Shown here in pieces: positions 23,727-35,194 of a DNA stretch of 64,000 nucleotides. The notes under the pieces are model-generated. The model saw only the letters and a program-made list of their open reading frames with translations, was not told the DNA's origin and made no database searches. The first letter of the stretch is position 1; each line of letters begins with the position of its first letter. Made by a program: the position numbers and the translations under genes. This DNA is from Branchiostoma floridae (taxonomy: Eukaryota; Chordata; Leptocardii; Amphioxiformes; Branchiostomatidae): assembly GCF_000003815.2 (NCBI RefSeq), contig NC_049991.1:17315083-17379082 (forward strand), given 5' to 3'.

Positions 23727-24645
23727 CTGAAATATTGTTTGAAAATGAAACCATTCTTCAGGCTCTCCAACAAGATTTCTCCAGTGTCACTGACAAAAGA
23801 CCTGATGATTGTCTGAAATGTCTGACCGTTATCAAAACCTCAGTTGCTTGAGAATCTGATTGTTTTACTACATGTATAGCTCTTTTAAGACCTATGTATA
23901 TTATTTGTCAGAGGACATTATTAACAGTTCAGAAGCATATACTCAGTTACAGTAGTATATCATTCTTTACGTTTCCCAAATATGGTTTCAAAATGGAACC
24001 ATTCTTCAAGCGCCTTTAACTTGTATTTTGAAGGTATACCAGGTAGCTCTTTTCCTTCCTGAAAGTGGCCTTTCCTGCATAGTAATTGCGCAGTTAGAAG
24101 TTTTCCATGAGAGTTTATGCCACACAAATCAGCTGAGTGGCAACAGGTCTCACCTGACAGCATGAGGACTTGCAGTTACTGTTATTATCAATTTTTACTT
24201 TTACCAAATATGGTTTCAAAATGGAACCATTCTTCAAGCACCTTTAACTAAAATGTAGTTTGAAGGTATACCAGGTAGCTCTTTTCCTTCCGGAAAGTGG
24301 CCACTCATGCATACTAATTGCGCAGTTGGAAATTTGCCACAAGAGTTTTTGCTGCACAAATGAGCTAAGTGGCAACAGGTCTCCCCTGACAGCATGAGGA
24401 CTTGCAGTTACTGTTTTATATCAATTTGTACTTTTCCCAAATATGGTTTCAAAATGGAACCATTCTTCAAGCACCTTTTACTAAAATGTAGTTTGAAGGT
24501 ATACCACGTAGCTTTTTTCCTTCCTGAAAATGGCCTCTCCAGCATAGTAATCGTGCAGTTGGAAGTTTGCCACTAGAGTTTATGCTGCAGAAATCAGCTG
24601 AGTGGCAACAGGTCTCACCTGACAGCGTGAGGACCTGTGGCCCCT
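23727..24645. repeat. Tandem array, three good copies and one diverged copy of a ~230 bp unit
   Basis: AAATATGGTTTCAAAATGGAA starts units at 23972, 24200 and 24433 (spacing 228 and 233). A diverged unit with TGAAAATGAAACCATTCTTCA lies at about 23727. Each good copy continues with AAGGTATACCA, TCCTTCCxGAAA, GCATAxTAAT, GCAACAGGTCTC and CCTGACAGC. The array is non-coding; ORFs through it repeat with the unit. Confidence 0.9.
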
Positions 24646-24777
24646 CTTATCTCATTCAGCCAGTCCCCCCATTATTGCCTCCTTCACAACAGTTGGTCAC
24701 GACAAACGCATACATTTGTCAACCGTGGGTGACACCCAGCACACACGCTGCATTCTCAATCAGGTTCCACGTACTCC

Positions 24778-25140
24778 CTTAAGAGAACAAGCTCAATTGT
24801 TTTGATGGCACTGTGAATTAGTCTGCTGTATAATACTTGAAAGAGTACCAAAAATTGATTTTACTTTTCATCACTTTAAATGTACGTGTTAACGTTGTTG
24901 ATGATTGAATCCTTGCAATCAATCTGTATTTTTTTAAAGCCTTTATAAAGGCATCTCAGAATAAAACGTCTTGACTATATTCCCTTAAGAGAAGGAGCTC
25001 AATTGTTTTTATAGCACTGTTGTACAATACTTGAAAGAGTTCCAAAAATTGATGTTCCTTTTCATTTCACTTCAATCGTACATGTCGAGGTTGTTGGTAA
25101 TTACCGTAAGCCATCTTTCTTTCATCAGTATTTTTTTGAA
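24778..25140. repeat. Two-copy tandem duplication, ~206 bp unit
   Basis: CTTAAGAGAA, GCTCAATTGTTTT, ACTTGAAAGAGT and CCAAAAATTGAT recur at an offset of about 206 bp, with CAGTATTTTTTTGAA/CTGTATTTTTTTAAA at the right end of each. Confidence 0.8.
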
Positions 25141-26734
25141 GAGGCAAAGAACGAAGCTCTTGAGGTTGTTTTTTGAGAAAATTGATAATTCCTTCATCTA
25201 CTCAGTTTAGTTCATCAAAAGTTGTGTGAGACAATTGTCTCTATGTTTTCCCTCTAGCACAAGCATGACAGAGCAAAGTTCATCATCCGGAAGTTCATTA
25301 TCCTCTACTAGATGTTGAAATAAGATGCCAGTCCCATTTGGCAACCAGAAATGGGTTTTGGGGCAAAAGGAGACCTTAGAAATAAAGGCTACCCAAGATC
25401 ATCTAGAATTTCCAGGATATTTATTTGTTCATTTGTGATTAATATTCTACGAATTCAGTCAATTTAAGACACATTTGAGATTTTAGGCCTTGATACCAAT
25501 CTAAATGTTTTTTTTTTTTTAAATTTAATGAAGTGGACATACGGTCACCCAATAGAATTAGAAAAGTTAATGTTAAACCAATGATTGACTTCTTAAGCAA
25601 ATGGTTTGAAGCACCTCCCTTGCAGTGAGGCCCCAATTTTGCAGACTCATATTAATCATGATAAAACATGTGGGCCCCTGTGTTCAGGAACACATTAACA
25701 ACATGATACATTAAAAAATTGCATTTTTTTTATGGATGCCATCCTTGGAGGACCAAAAACTGAATGCAAAGCAGAAAATAAATTAAAGGTTATGAAATAT
25801 GCCAACATTTATATATGTCAAATTTAAGTGAAGGATATAAAACTGATTGAACACACAAAACAGATATCGATTTGATGGTTTTATGATAAACAGTCACGTA
25901 TTAACCTATTAGTATAATTCAGAAATCTTTTGGACTGTCTGTTTTTATGATTCATGGCATTATCGCAGCCCTGTTTGCCTGTAGTGCTGAGAAGGCATGA
26001 TTTACTTAAAATTTTCATTTATCTGGGTAGATGACCCCCCCCCCCCCACTGTAAAATCAAGTCAGTATTAATTGTCTTATTGAGGGGCTTTTCACAATAC
26101 TGCACTGTCAGAGACACTATGCCATACAAAATGTATATTTTAATCTTCCCAGAGGGATAAATTTTCATTTGCTGCTCTCAAAAACCTTGAACTGAAGTAA
26201 TAAATTGCCTGTGTTATTTATTCTCCGTAATAGAACAATTTATGGCCTGTAACAAACGTTGAATACTAATAAGTACAATCTTGTAATATGTAGCCCTTAC
26301 ATGTGTGATTGATTGAAATGCATTACAGTCTCTTACATGTGTTCTATGTTGTGTGTGAATTATTACAGCTGCCATCTAGTGTAGCTCGGGATATTAAGCA
26401 GACAGTGGGCAAAATAGCATTATATTGAATATGGGAATATAGTCTGCTTTAGTGAGTGTTTCCATTTGAATATAAAAAAAAGATGTTGTAACACTAACAG
26501 ACTTCATACCGTTTCTTTGAGCCAAAGGACAAAATAATACAAATTGAATGTAATTTTGGATGCTTAACTTTAAAGACTAAAAAAAATGTTAAGTGAGCCT
26601 AACAGGTGTCTATCCAAAGAGGTAAAAATGTAAATGAGATCTAGCCTGAATTAATCTCGATTCTTAGGCCTGTCATACTTTGCTGCGCCCAACAGGAGGA
26701 GCCTACCAGCTCCGGATAGTGGAGTTTGCGTTAC
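25141..26734. other. AT-rich intronic sequence
   Basis: A poly-C run at 26035-26047 and poly-T at 25509-25520. No gene or larger repeat seen. Confidence 0.4.
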
Positions 26735-27256
26735 ACAGACTAAATGAGATCCTCCTCCTCAACAATTGTTGTATCGGCTGGCAAACAGTATCTTCTGAAG
26801 ATTTTTTAAATTTTGTTTGCCTGACTTCCATTTTTCAGTTTTTAGTCAGTACCTCAGAATAACTCAGGAAACTCATATTAGATTATATATCCTTTCAAAC
26901 AAACATGAGAATCTCTAGATCTCTGACTGGGGAAAAAAGGCAGGATACACACAGGATATCTCCTCCCCTGCATGCTGTGTTTCTCCTGCATTTCCCCAGT
27001 GCTTTGACTAAATATTTTGATCTGAGCTAATTGGTTGGAAGATTATGATCAGAACTGCTTTCATGTCCTCGTGGAATAATCAATTCTTATACATTGTACC
27101 TTGTAAATGAGGTCCTCTTAAGTAATGTTGTATTGGCTGGCAAACAGTAAAATTCCAAAGATTTTTTAATTTTGTGTGCCTCACTTCCATCTGTTTGGAA
27201 TCACAAAAATACCCATTTTTTTGTTTCATGATTACAGTTTTCAGTCAGTACCTGAG
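26735..27256. repeat. Two-copy duplication, ~365 bp apart
   Basis: AAATGAGxTCCTC, GTTGTATxGGCTGGCAAACAGTA, AGATTTTTTAA, GCCTxACTTCCAT and CAGTCAGTACCT occur at 26742-26855 and again at 27107-27255. The second copy runs directly into the direct repeat at 27257. Confidence 0.7.
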
Positions 27257-27370
27257 AATAGCTATAATGCCTGACACCTCATCCCCGATCCCGAATGGTT
27301 GCACCCAAAGAGGATTATCGACAACCGCCTTACACGCTGTCGGGAGAAATTGATTATGAGCATTACCACA
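27257..27370. repeat. Direct repeat DR1 (left of transposon)
   Basis: The segment ATAGCTATAATGCCTGACACC ... GCATTACCACA is about 80-90% identical to 27727-27843 and ends exactly where the CAGGGCTC element begins. It contains CCCGAATGGT, AGAGGATTATCGAC and TTACACGCTGTCGGGAGAAA, shared with DR2. Confidence 0.85.
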
Positions 27371-27726
27371 CAGGGCTCAAAATACCACCTGCATATGCAG
27401 GTTATATATAGTGCCTGCCAGGTAGAATTGGAGCTGAGCAGGTATTTCTGGTGTCTACATGCACCCAACCTGCACTGGTCCATGTACTGTGTTTTAAACA
27501 TAAATGTCCTTTGATGTAGGTGTATATGGATTGTATACATGTATATCATATGATTAGATGCATTGACTGTTACCACCTCCAAAGTATAAAAGAAAAATAA
27601 CAATCGTTCCTGAACAATTTTTGTATGATCCATACTTTCCAAATTCAGAGTGGTGCAGGTAAAATTTGTGGGGTGCAGGTAATTGTCACCTGTGCAGGTA
27701 TGCAGAAAACAGTATTTCTAGCCCTG
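27371..27726. mobile_element. Non-autonomous DNA transposon, CAGGGCTC family, copy 1
   Basis: The ends are CAGGGCTCAAAATACC and GTATTTCTAGCCCTG (inverted). The interior is rich in CACCTGCA/TGCAGGT words, as in the copies at 44217 and 55160. No transposase frame. Flanked by direct repeats DR1 and DR2 rather than a simple short target duplication. Confidence 0.8.
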
Positions 27727-27843
27727 ATAGCTAATGCCTGACACCTCACCCCCTAGCCCGAATGGTAGGACCCGAAGAGGATTATCGACCCTGAAAACCA
27801 CCTTACACGCTGTCGGGAGAAATTGATCGCAAGCATTACCACA
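27727..27843. repeat. Direct repeat DR2 (right of transposon)
   Basis: Starts ATAGCTAATGCCTGACACC directly after the element's terminal CCCTG and ends GCATTACCACA, where DR1 also ends. It continues into unique sequence GTAGGCGGGG. Confidence 0.85.
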
Positions 27844-28780
27844 GTAGGCGGGGCGATACTTCATTATACTCTCGTGACAGACAAGACAAAGGCGCTTAGT
27901 GATCGCAGCAGGGTGCCCAATTATTTAAATACCACTCACTAATTGGCCAATGGAGCCAATGCAAAACGAGCCCAATTCTGATTTGCACTATATTTTGTCA
28001 AACCATTTTCCATCTGTTTCTTATTGCGTTCCTTTTTTAATCAACTGTAACAGTTACAGTAAATGATAGATTGTAAATCACACTTCCACCATTGAAAAAA
28101 CAATATTCGATTTTTTAGTCAAAATTTGTAATTTCATTCCTCTTTACCATATTAAATTCTTGTATATTTCTTGCTTTACCAGGTATACAATGTACATTTG
28201 TACTACCTGCATGGTGGCTTGTGAATTAGATATCGAAGCATTGCTTCTTCCACAAAAAGAAACTATTATATTTAGTCAAAACATAATTTCATACTGACAT
28301 GTACCATATTCTAATCTCTTGTTTTCTTGTTATCTGGGTCAATAGAACATAAATATAAAATAAACTGCTAATAAACCTTGCTTTGGGCCATCCTCTTTAT
28401 AAACGTCTATTGTCACAACCTGTTTAATACGTCATCTCTTTCCACTATTTTACCAGCCTGTAGTGTTAGTAGTTCCCTTTGATATGTCAACTGAGTATTG
28501 TAGCAGGGCATAATTGCAAGCATTCTTGTTTTGATGGATTATCCACTTTTGTTCAAAGCCTCACGTTGGCCCAGAATTTATTCTACAACCAGTGCGTCAT
28601 AAATTCATTTTCCGTCTACGTTTCTAGAATGCTGCTCCCATTTTCGCCCCGTGTAAATTATGGATCATACCACCACCTCCCAAACAGAAATTATGACAGC
28701 TAACAAGTCCTGTCATCGTCATCATAATTGGATCGTTAAGCTGACATTTAAAAAATGGTAATTGTATTCCTGCGTTGATG
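27844..28780. other. Non-coding
   Basis: 27844-27960 is GC-richer and continues the block adjoining DR2. The rest is AT-rich with nothing recognisable. Confidence 0.35.
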
Positions 28781-29903
28781 CAGTCAGAGCTAATCTAATC
28801 ATGATTCAGTAATTATGATGCCCCCCTCTGGTTGTGGATGCAAGCGAACATGTAGTGGTATCGTCAAGGGAACGCCGCCAATTCAAAATTCAGCAGCCGG
28901 ATGTATGTAGATGTAACTGGTGGATGGGATTGCCAGTGCAGACGGCAGCCTTTGCAAAGTGAGGCGTTACAGAGTCGTAGCGGCGTAGTGACGAGTGCTG
29001 CCTTGGTGTCATGAACAATTTCACCACTGACTTATAAGCAGGCTCTTGAAAGGAATTGGTGTCACTTGGAGCCGACGTTCTTCCGAGTAGGATGCACTTC
29101 CTCCTTTTGCTGTGGCAAGCCTACTGGAGACTGGAGGGATTCGGTATTCCATTGGGAGAGGAGGAAGGAAAAGGCTGTCGGCTTGTGTGCACATAGGCGG
29201 TCTATCAACTGTAAATCAGTTGAACACAGGCTGCATTTTGCTGCTGGGTTGTTAAAATGCCAGCAGCTCTTCCATGGTGACTAGTTCATGTGGGCAAAAG
29301 CTTTTGATTTGAATCTGTTGCTGGCTTCTTTCTCGGAAGGCAGCAAGACTCCTGCAGCCCCGACCTCTGAAGTTTCAAGGCTTTTATTAGCAACGCACAG
29401 TTGTAGTAGGATCAACGCCCCGAAGGAGACTGACACTTGGAGAATGAGGACAGCAGGATCGGGAGCCTGCCGGGGAAAAAATTTCTGGGTGAGAGAACGA
29501 GCTAATTGCCAGACATCCAAAAGCTCCAGGGAGGGAACCACGGTGTCTTCTGGCAAGGCAGTGGAGCTGTCGATTTAATTCAGGTTTCCCTGTCGCTGAC
29601 CCGTGGCGCTCTTTGAAGCCTTCGTCTCAACGTGGCATTTCCTAAATCTGCAGTGGAGCAAAAACTCTGTTGTTGAATATTCAACCGAGTTTTATTTCAT
29701 GGCATGGACTGCTGAGCCTTGACTTATTACCTTTCTGGAGTCAAGCTTTGACATTCTGTAGTAGTCGTGCGATGCTGAGCTGTAGAATTTGCCAGCGAAG
29801 ATGTAAGCAACTGTTGCAAGGAGAGCGTCACTGTCTCGTGCCAATCTGAAGACTCTCGAGAAGATTTCTCCTCCACGAGCTGCGAAGGCAAGACTCTGTC
29901 CCC
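28781..29903 (+). promoter_or_regulatory. Candidate promoter and 5' UTR of an alternative transcript
   Basis: A repeat-free, GC-richer block directly upstream of the ATG at 29904. 28790-28830 has clustered TAAT words (CTAATCTAATCATGATTCAGTAATTAT), typical of homeodomain binding. 28980-29900 has the composition of exonic or 5' UTR DNA, and its open frames on both strands (29066-29284, 29288-29578 and the minus-strand shadows) show no domains. An in-frame TGA at 29847 precedes the ATG at 29904. The promoter assignment is inferred; no TATA box or initiator is evident. Confidence 0.35.
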
Positions 29904-30061
29904 ATGGCCTCCGTGTCCAGTGTGTTCAGCATGATGCTGAAACCGCTGACAGACGGAAAACAGCGCCGGTGGAGCCTCTTCTTCATGCGTCGAGGCAGTG
30001 TCTCGAAGGAGAAGAAGATTCGCAGAAGCAAAACCACTCACTTTTCCTTCCACAGACGAAG
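29904..30061 (+). CDS. Candidate alternative first coding exon, basic N-terminus
   Basis: The ATG at 29904 (context CCCCATGG) follows an in-frame TGA at 29847 with no intervening ATG, so it is the first possible start in this frame. It opens 52 codons, almost all GC-ending, to a donor CGAAG|GTATCT at 30061. The peptide begins MASVSSVFSMMLKPLTDGKQ and becomes strongly basic, with two RRxS motifs (RRWS at residues 21-24, RRGS at 29-32) that fit basophilic kinase sites such as those of PKA. It ends SFHRR plus two bases AG|. Exon B at 13937 leaves the same AG| phase, so both could splice to one shared downstream exon and give two N-termini. No named family is recognised. The frame continues past the donor to a stop shortly after, so an unspliced 61-residue peptide is the alternative reading. 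The downstream acceptor is not found in the window. Confidence 0.6.
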
Positions 30062-31579
30062 GTATCTCCTATATCTTTGTAATCATTGATTAGCTTACCA
30101 ATTAGATTTGTTGGTTCACGTATTTTCAAAAAATTAAACAAAATATGCTTGAAAATATCATGAAAACAAAACCCGAGTACCAGGTGCACTTTGGTTTACG
30201 GAATGGACATTGCATACTGCCCATTGCATTTATGATGTCTGCTTGCTATATTTTCACATTAAAATTTGAACCAACAAATTAAATCGTTGTGATCTTATAC
30301 TAGATTAGAGATCTGACACTTGCTATTTGCATGATTGTATGGTATACTTTTTCCACCTGTTTTTGCAGCTGATTATCTTTTTAAACTTTTGACTTTATCA
30401 TATGACTCATCAGGTTGAGAGCCATTAATTGAATGACACTCTGGTTCATTATTACTGAGTGTACAGTATGTTATGTTACTATAGTGCTATCACAAACTCA
30501 AAGTCAAAAATACTCAATTTCCTCCCCAATTCAAAATTAAATCTCCCCAAAATTTTAAATACATATACAGTACTACAGGGATTCAGCATATTCATTCATT
30601 CATTCCTTGCAATGTTGATAAGTGCACTTGGTGAAAACAATTGGTACTGATGCCACCATTCAGAGTTTTCCATAGCCATTACACAGTATTCTGCTTAATT
30701 GTCATGAATATACAAGCACATTGAAAGCTGCAGGCACTCTGAGTGTGCTAGTGTGTCAAGCCTGTTAATAGATAGGGTATCAAGTTTCATGTTCAATGCC
30801 TTGTCAGTGCCAAGAAGAAAGTGCCCTGAAAGAAGTATAGCAGATAGGGAATTATAGTGTCGCAGTGCCATCAAAGTGTGTACTGATGCAGTAATGAACG
30901 GTTTGAGAAAAGATTGCCACAGGTTTCAATTCCTAGGTTTATTGCAGTGTAAGTTGCATATAGCACCACGGTAAGAATGTCACAGTTTTACCATTACTTT
31001 TGGAATGAGGGGTTTTCTGTACCTCATCAGGGTTCAAGTCTGAGGCTTTATTTTAGTGTTATGGTATAAATTAATAGCAAGGTAGCGAAGCGACCAATCA
31101 GGAAGATGGTGTGGAAGGGTGGGCTTGGCACTTCTGCGCTAAATGTAGGGTAAAAAAATCGCAGCCGCATCACAGTAATTTCGAGGATTTCTTGGTCAGT
31201 TTGGGGGGGGGGGGGTTGTACCACCATTTTTCATGTTTGATCGGATATTGTTTCATGAGCAAATACCATAATGCTAGCTGAAAATTAGTGTAGTGTCCTC
31301 TTTTGGCGCGTGAAAACAGCATTTTGGCCAGTTAAGCTAGAAATGAACTAGCTAGACCCGTGCTCACTCCAGAATGAGACAATTTACATTTGAGAGTCTG
31401 GTCTAATCTTTGGCCTGACCTGCCCTGAGCTGCCGTCCTTCAAAGTGACACTTTAATCAAGATCCACGAGGCCGGTGCCAGGAATGCAGCGTTGTTGCAC
31501 ACACCTTGATGAGGTTGTGGGCTTTTCTGAAGTGTCATGAAAAATTGTCGTGGAGGATGGAAGGACTTATTAACCTGTA
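30062..31579. other. AT-rich intronic sequence
   Basis: A degenerate copy of the TACAGTA-ended repeat at about 30490-30580, an (ATTC)n tract at 30592-30605 and a poly-G run at 31203-31215. No gene seen. Confidence 0.4.
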
Positions 31580-31797
31580 ATGCTAGTTCACCTTTATCTG
31601 TTGGGTAACCTATATCCGTTGTTTATCAAAACAGGGTATTAAGGCACATCAAGCCGACGGGTGGTAGTTTTAAACTGCAATATACTGAAAATATTGCAAT
31701 TTGAAACCAACAACCCTCAACGTGATATCCCCAAATACCCTGTTTTTAAAAGCAACGGACATAGGTTACCCAACGGATAAAGGCTTAGTAATAGCAA
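31580..31797. mobile_element. Palindromic MITE, TA-insertion family, copy 1
   Basis: The left arm ATGCTAGTTCACCTTTATC...GGTAACCTATATCCGTT is mirrored by GGACATAGGTTACCCAACGG...ATAGCAAT. Inner arms AACAGGGTATT/AATACCCTGTTTT and TTTAAACTGCAATAT/ATATTGCAATTTGAAA extend the palindrome over most of its length. Preceded by TA. No coding capacity. Confidence 0.88.
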
Positions 31798-32434
31798 TAA
31801 TATAACAAGCATTACATGTATGGGATAAGACTTGTGGATCCATTATTCCGGATATATTCAGCACACATACATGTATATGTGCCAATAATTATAATAAAAG
31901 ACAATCATTCACAAATATCGAGCCCTGAATACTAGCAAGATGGTCTGACACAATTCAAATGTCAGACTTTATTATGTGCAATTATGAATGTCACATGTGT
32001 TATGCTCCAGAAAAGTATCATGATGGACAGACAATTGTCAATGTATGGGATTCAAATATGACCTAAATATGCTAAGTAAACCTTCATCATAATCATTGTG
32101 CTATTTTCAAATTACTTAAGGCCAAACTGTACACTACAAGCAAATGTATTGTACATGTACTTATGAATCATTATGACAGTAGTTCATCAACTAATAATGG
32201 CGGGGGTTTATAATGCCTGTCTACAGACATTGGACCGGTTGCCTTGAATATCCCCTCTGAAGGACTTTTATGCAGTGTCTGAGTACTGTGCCATAACCCT
32301 TTGTCGTCTGGTTCACTGGTTCTTGCAGTGTTTAGATTAAGATGAATGAAGTTGACATTTCGGACTGCACATTACATGTAGTCTAATGGTCGGAGGCCAT
32401 CGAATTTCCCAAGTGTCAAAATCTGGATGTGAAA
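31798..32434. other. AT-rich intronic sequence
   Basis: Several ACATGTA words. Nothing else recognisable. Confidence 0.35.
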
Positions 32435-33027
32435 CAGGGCTAGAAATACTTTAGATTTTATTCTGCACATCTGCTCATGAGCATTGCAGGTAATACATTT
32501 GAGGCATGGTCGGCCATTTGGAGGCCAATAATTGAGGACCATCATTCAACAACACTTACCCATGTACCAAATACATGTATCATCACAATCCATCCAGACG
32601 ATTTTCTTAAGATATTCTGCCGAACACGTTCACAGACACAGTCCATGCATACTTGTAGTATTAAACTGTACCAGGTTTTCATAGAGGTATAGTTATGTTA
32701 CCACACAGCTAACACATGTACCTGCACTGCCATACATCGTCTTTGCTTTTCAGTCCATATTTCCAATTTGAAGCAAAATTAATTAATATGTTTTCAAACT
32801 GTTCTTAAAATATCACCATTTTGAATATTAAGCTTGTAGCCTGCTATATCACAGGGATGCGACTATGAGACCACCATTTAGTATGATGTGATCCTCGTGT
32901 TCTGTTCTAAATTATCGACCAGTGAAGGCTGGTTGACATCAGAAATACTTGGCACAAATTTATCTGCACTGTATGACTGCACTGACAGGCTTTGGGGGGG
33001 AGCGGAGCTGTTATATTTCTAGCCCTG
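32435..33027. mobile_element. CAGGGCTC-family transposon, diverged longer copy
   Basis: Starts CAGGGCTAGAAATACTTTAG and ends ATATTTCTAGCCCTG. At about 593 bp it is longer than the 324-356 bp copies and its interior is more diverged, with only scattered CTGCAC words shared. No 5-bp flanking duplication is evident (TGAAA versus TTTAG). Confidence 0.6.
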
Positions 33028-34969
33028 TTTAGAGTCCACATAGAATGACATATTGGGTACCCCTAGAGGCCCACTATCAACTAAAAGTGCATTCCATTGC
33101 AAAATTTATTGATTTTACAGGCAATATCGTTTTGTTATCGGCACAAATCTGGGTCATCATTTAAACAGTTTTCCTTTAAACATCACTCTCCAGAATTGCA
33201 TATTGCCTTTATGGTAATTTTCATGTTATGTTTTGGGATCATAATCATCTAGAATGAAAACAATGGACAAGTCTTTGTTTCAAAGATGTATTACTAAAGA
33301 TCATAGTTTTCATTGTGATAATGCAAAATTGGCAGGGTTACAGTTAATCAAGTATAATTTACCACCTGTACACATTTGACCTTCTTGATATTGTTTAATT
33401 AAAGTGACCACTTTTTGTTGGAACTGATAATTATCTGATGATATTTTTGCATATAAAGAATCCTGTCTGTAATGGCCACCTCTCCACAGACCAGTTTTTA
33501 TCAGCTCCTCAGCTTCTTTATCAGTTTGAGTGTTTGTGATATTTTGTGCTCATTTAAAATTCAAGTCTTCAGGAATGTTAGCAAATTAGATTACCTTTCC
33601 TTCCTGTTTTCCCCACACCAACACCCATGCAGATACCCTGAAATGACCTACTAGTAAGTGCCTGAGTGTGTTTCTAGCATGCTGATATAGGCTGTGTTAA
33701 TGGGTGAGGTTGATAGAGGTGGGTGTTGGCCCCCAAGACGGAGACCTCTTGTCTGCCATGTGGGACAGAGCCGCTTGGAGGGACTTCATGATGGATGACT
33801 AAACTGAACTAAGGCCACAGCCAGTACAGGGTTGGACAAGTACAGTGTTCTAAAATTCACTTGTCCTGTTGGGCAACTACATCAATGATCAAGAATTTAC
33901 CAACTTTTCACTTACCAGAAATCAAATTACTTTTTTCTATGTAGTTTTCATTTCCAGGAATGGGTTTCTTTTATTTTTGGCTCTTTTTTTCTGTGTTGAC
34001 CCATTCTGATGCCATTGCTGTGAAAAGTTACAAGTATATAAAAAAATAAGTAACAGAAAAATCTTACTTGCCCATAAAAAAATGAAGGTGGTATTTGTTT
34101 CACCGTCACTGTGTTGTATAGAAAGTGAAAGAAGAGTGTTGCCGTCTGCCTCAGAGGAAATAATGTCGTAAAGCTGTTGACCATAGCTTTGGAATTGGAA
34201 TAAGATATTCAGACTAAACTAAAAATCCTGACAACAGCATGTCCAGAACACGAGATATCAAAACCTGTTACAATATCTTAGGAAGCCGCTTGGAGTCCTA
34301 TTATAAAGCGACCTTTGTTTTCCCCATGCACCTCTACCCACCTAACAATTTGAAATATAATCATCCATCCATGGCTTTTTGGGCTATGCTGTCCATTGAT
34401 GCACTTCTTGGTGAAGGCAATAACTTACAGACTGAAGATAAATTCAACTAAGAAGTCAAATTGTGTCCTTCCTCGCACAGGAAACAAAACCAATTGAAAG
34501 CAGAGCAAAGAAAATTGCTTTCAAGATACATTGTTCTTGGAAATTGCCCAGCTTCTCTTCTGAAAAATGGTGTCAGTGTCAAATTTTCCTCATTGTCCAT
34601 TTTTCTTTCAGTTCAGATAACTGTTATTGCCTGCTATGTACCATTCTGTTCCACATTGTAGGCAATTTTCTTTGAAATGGGCTGTCATTATTTATGCAGC
34701 AACACAAAAAGATTGAAAACTATCCAAAGTCGAAACTAGGCCGCCCGTCTCTTCATCAGTTCCTTTGACAAATGCCCTTGACCTTTGTCAATAAAGATTG
34801 CCAATATATTTTAAGAGGTCAGTAATAATTCATGGGAGCTAAATTGTACCTGTGCTCTAAAAAAACATGACCTATAGGCTCATCTTTCTGTCAATCTTTA
34901 TAACAAATACCCCTCGCCTTGCAGCGGGAATTCAAGAGTTGTAAGAGTTCAGCAATAATTCAACTGTCT
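33028..34969. other. AT-rich intronic sequence
   Basis: No supported gene or clear repeat. ORFs at 33472, 34239 and 34461-34675 are short and without recognisable domains. Confidence 0.4.
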
Positions 34970-34974
34970 CTCTG

Positions 34975-35194
34975 ACATCAACTCCCATAATTCCACCAGG
35001 TGCTGTAATACTGCCGCATTAAAAAAAAAGTTGTTATAGAGGCCTTCTCAAGATTATCTTCAACACCTAAATATCTTAAGTGATTTCTTATGCTTCATTT
35101 AGTACATCTCTTTAAATCACTTAACAACATTCATTTATTTTTTTCCTCATGTGGTACTATTATGGTATCCGGTGGAATTATGAGGGTTGATGTT
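34975..35194. mobile_element. Inverted-repeat element (MITE), copy with ~45 bp arms
   Basis: CAACTCCCATAATTCCACC...GTAATACTGCCGCAT at 34979-35018 is mirrored by ATGTGGTACTATTATGGTAT...GGTGGAATTATGAGGGTTG at 35149-35190. The interior has CAACACCTAAATATCT, also found in the related element at 49690. Confidence 0.75.

Noticed and set aside
27262-27642. 126-codon minus-strand ORF and its plus-strand shadow
   Set aside because: It crosses from a direct repeat into a non-autonomous transposon; similar ORFs appear at the 55160 copy (55296-55616).
29727-30189. Minus-strand ORFs at 29727-30053, 29828-30037 and 29983-30189
   Set aside because: Antisense shadows of the GC-rich candidate exon at 29904-30061; the plus strand has the ATG, upstream stop and donor.
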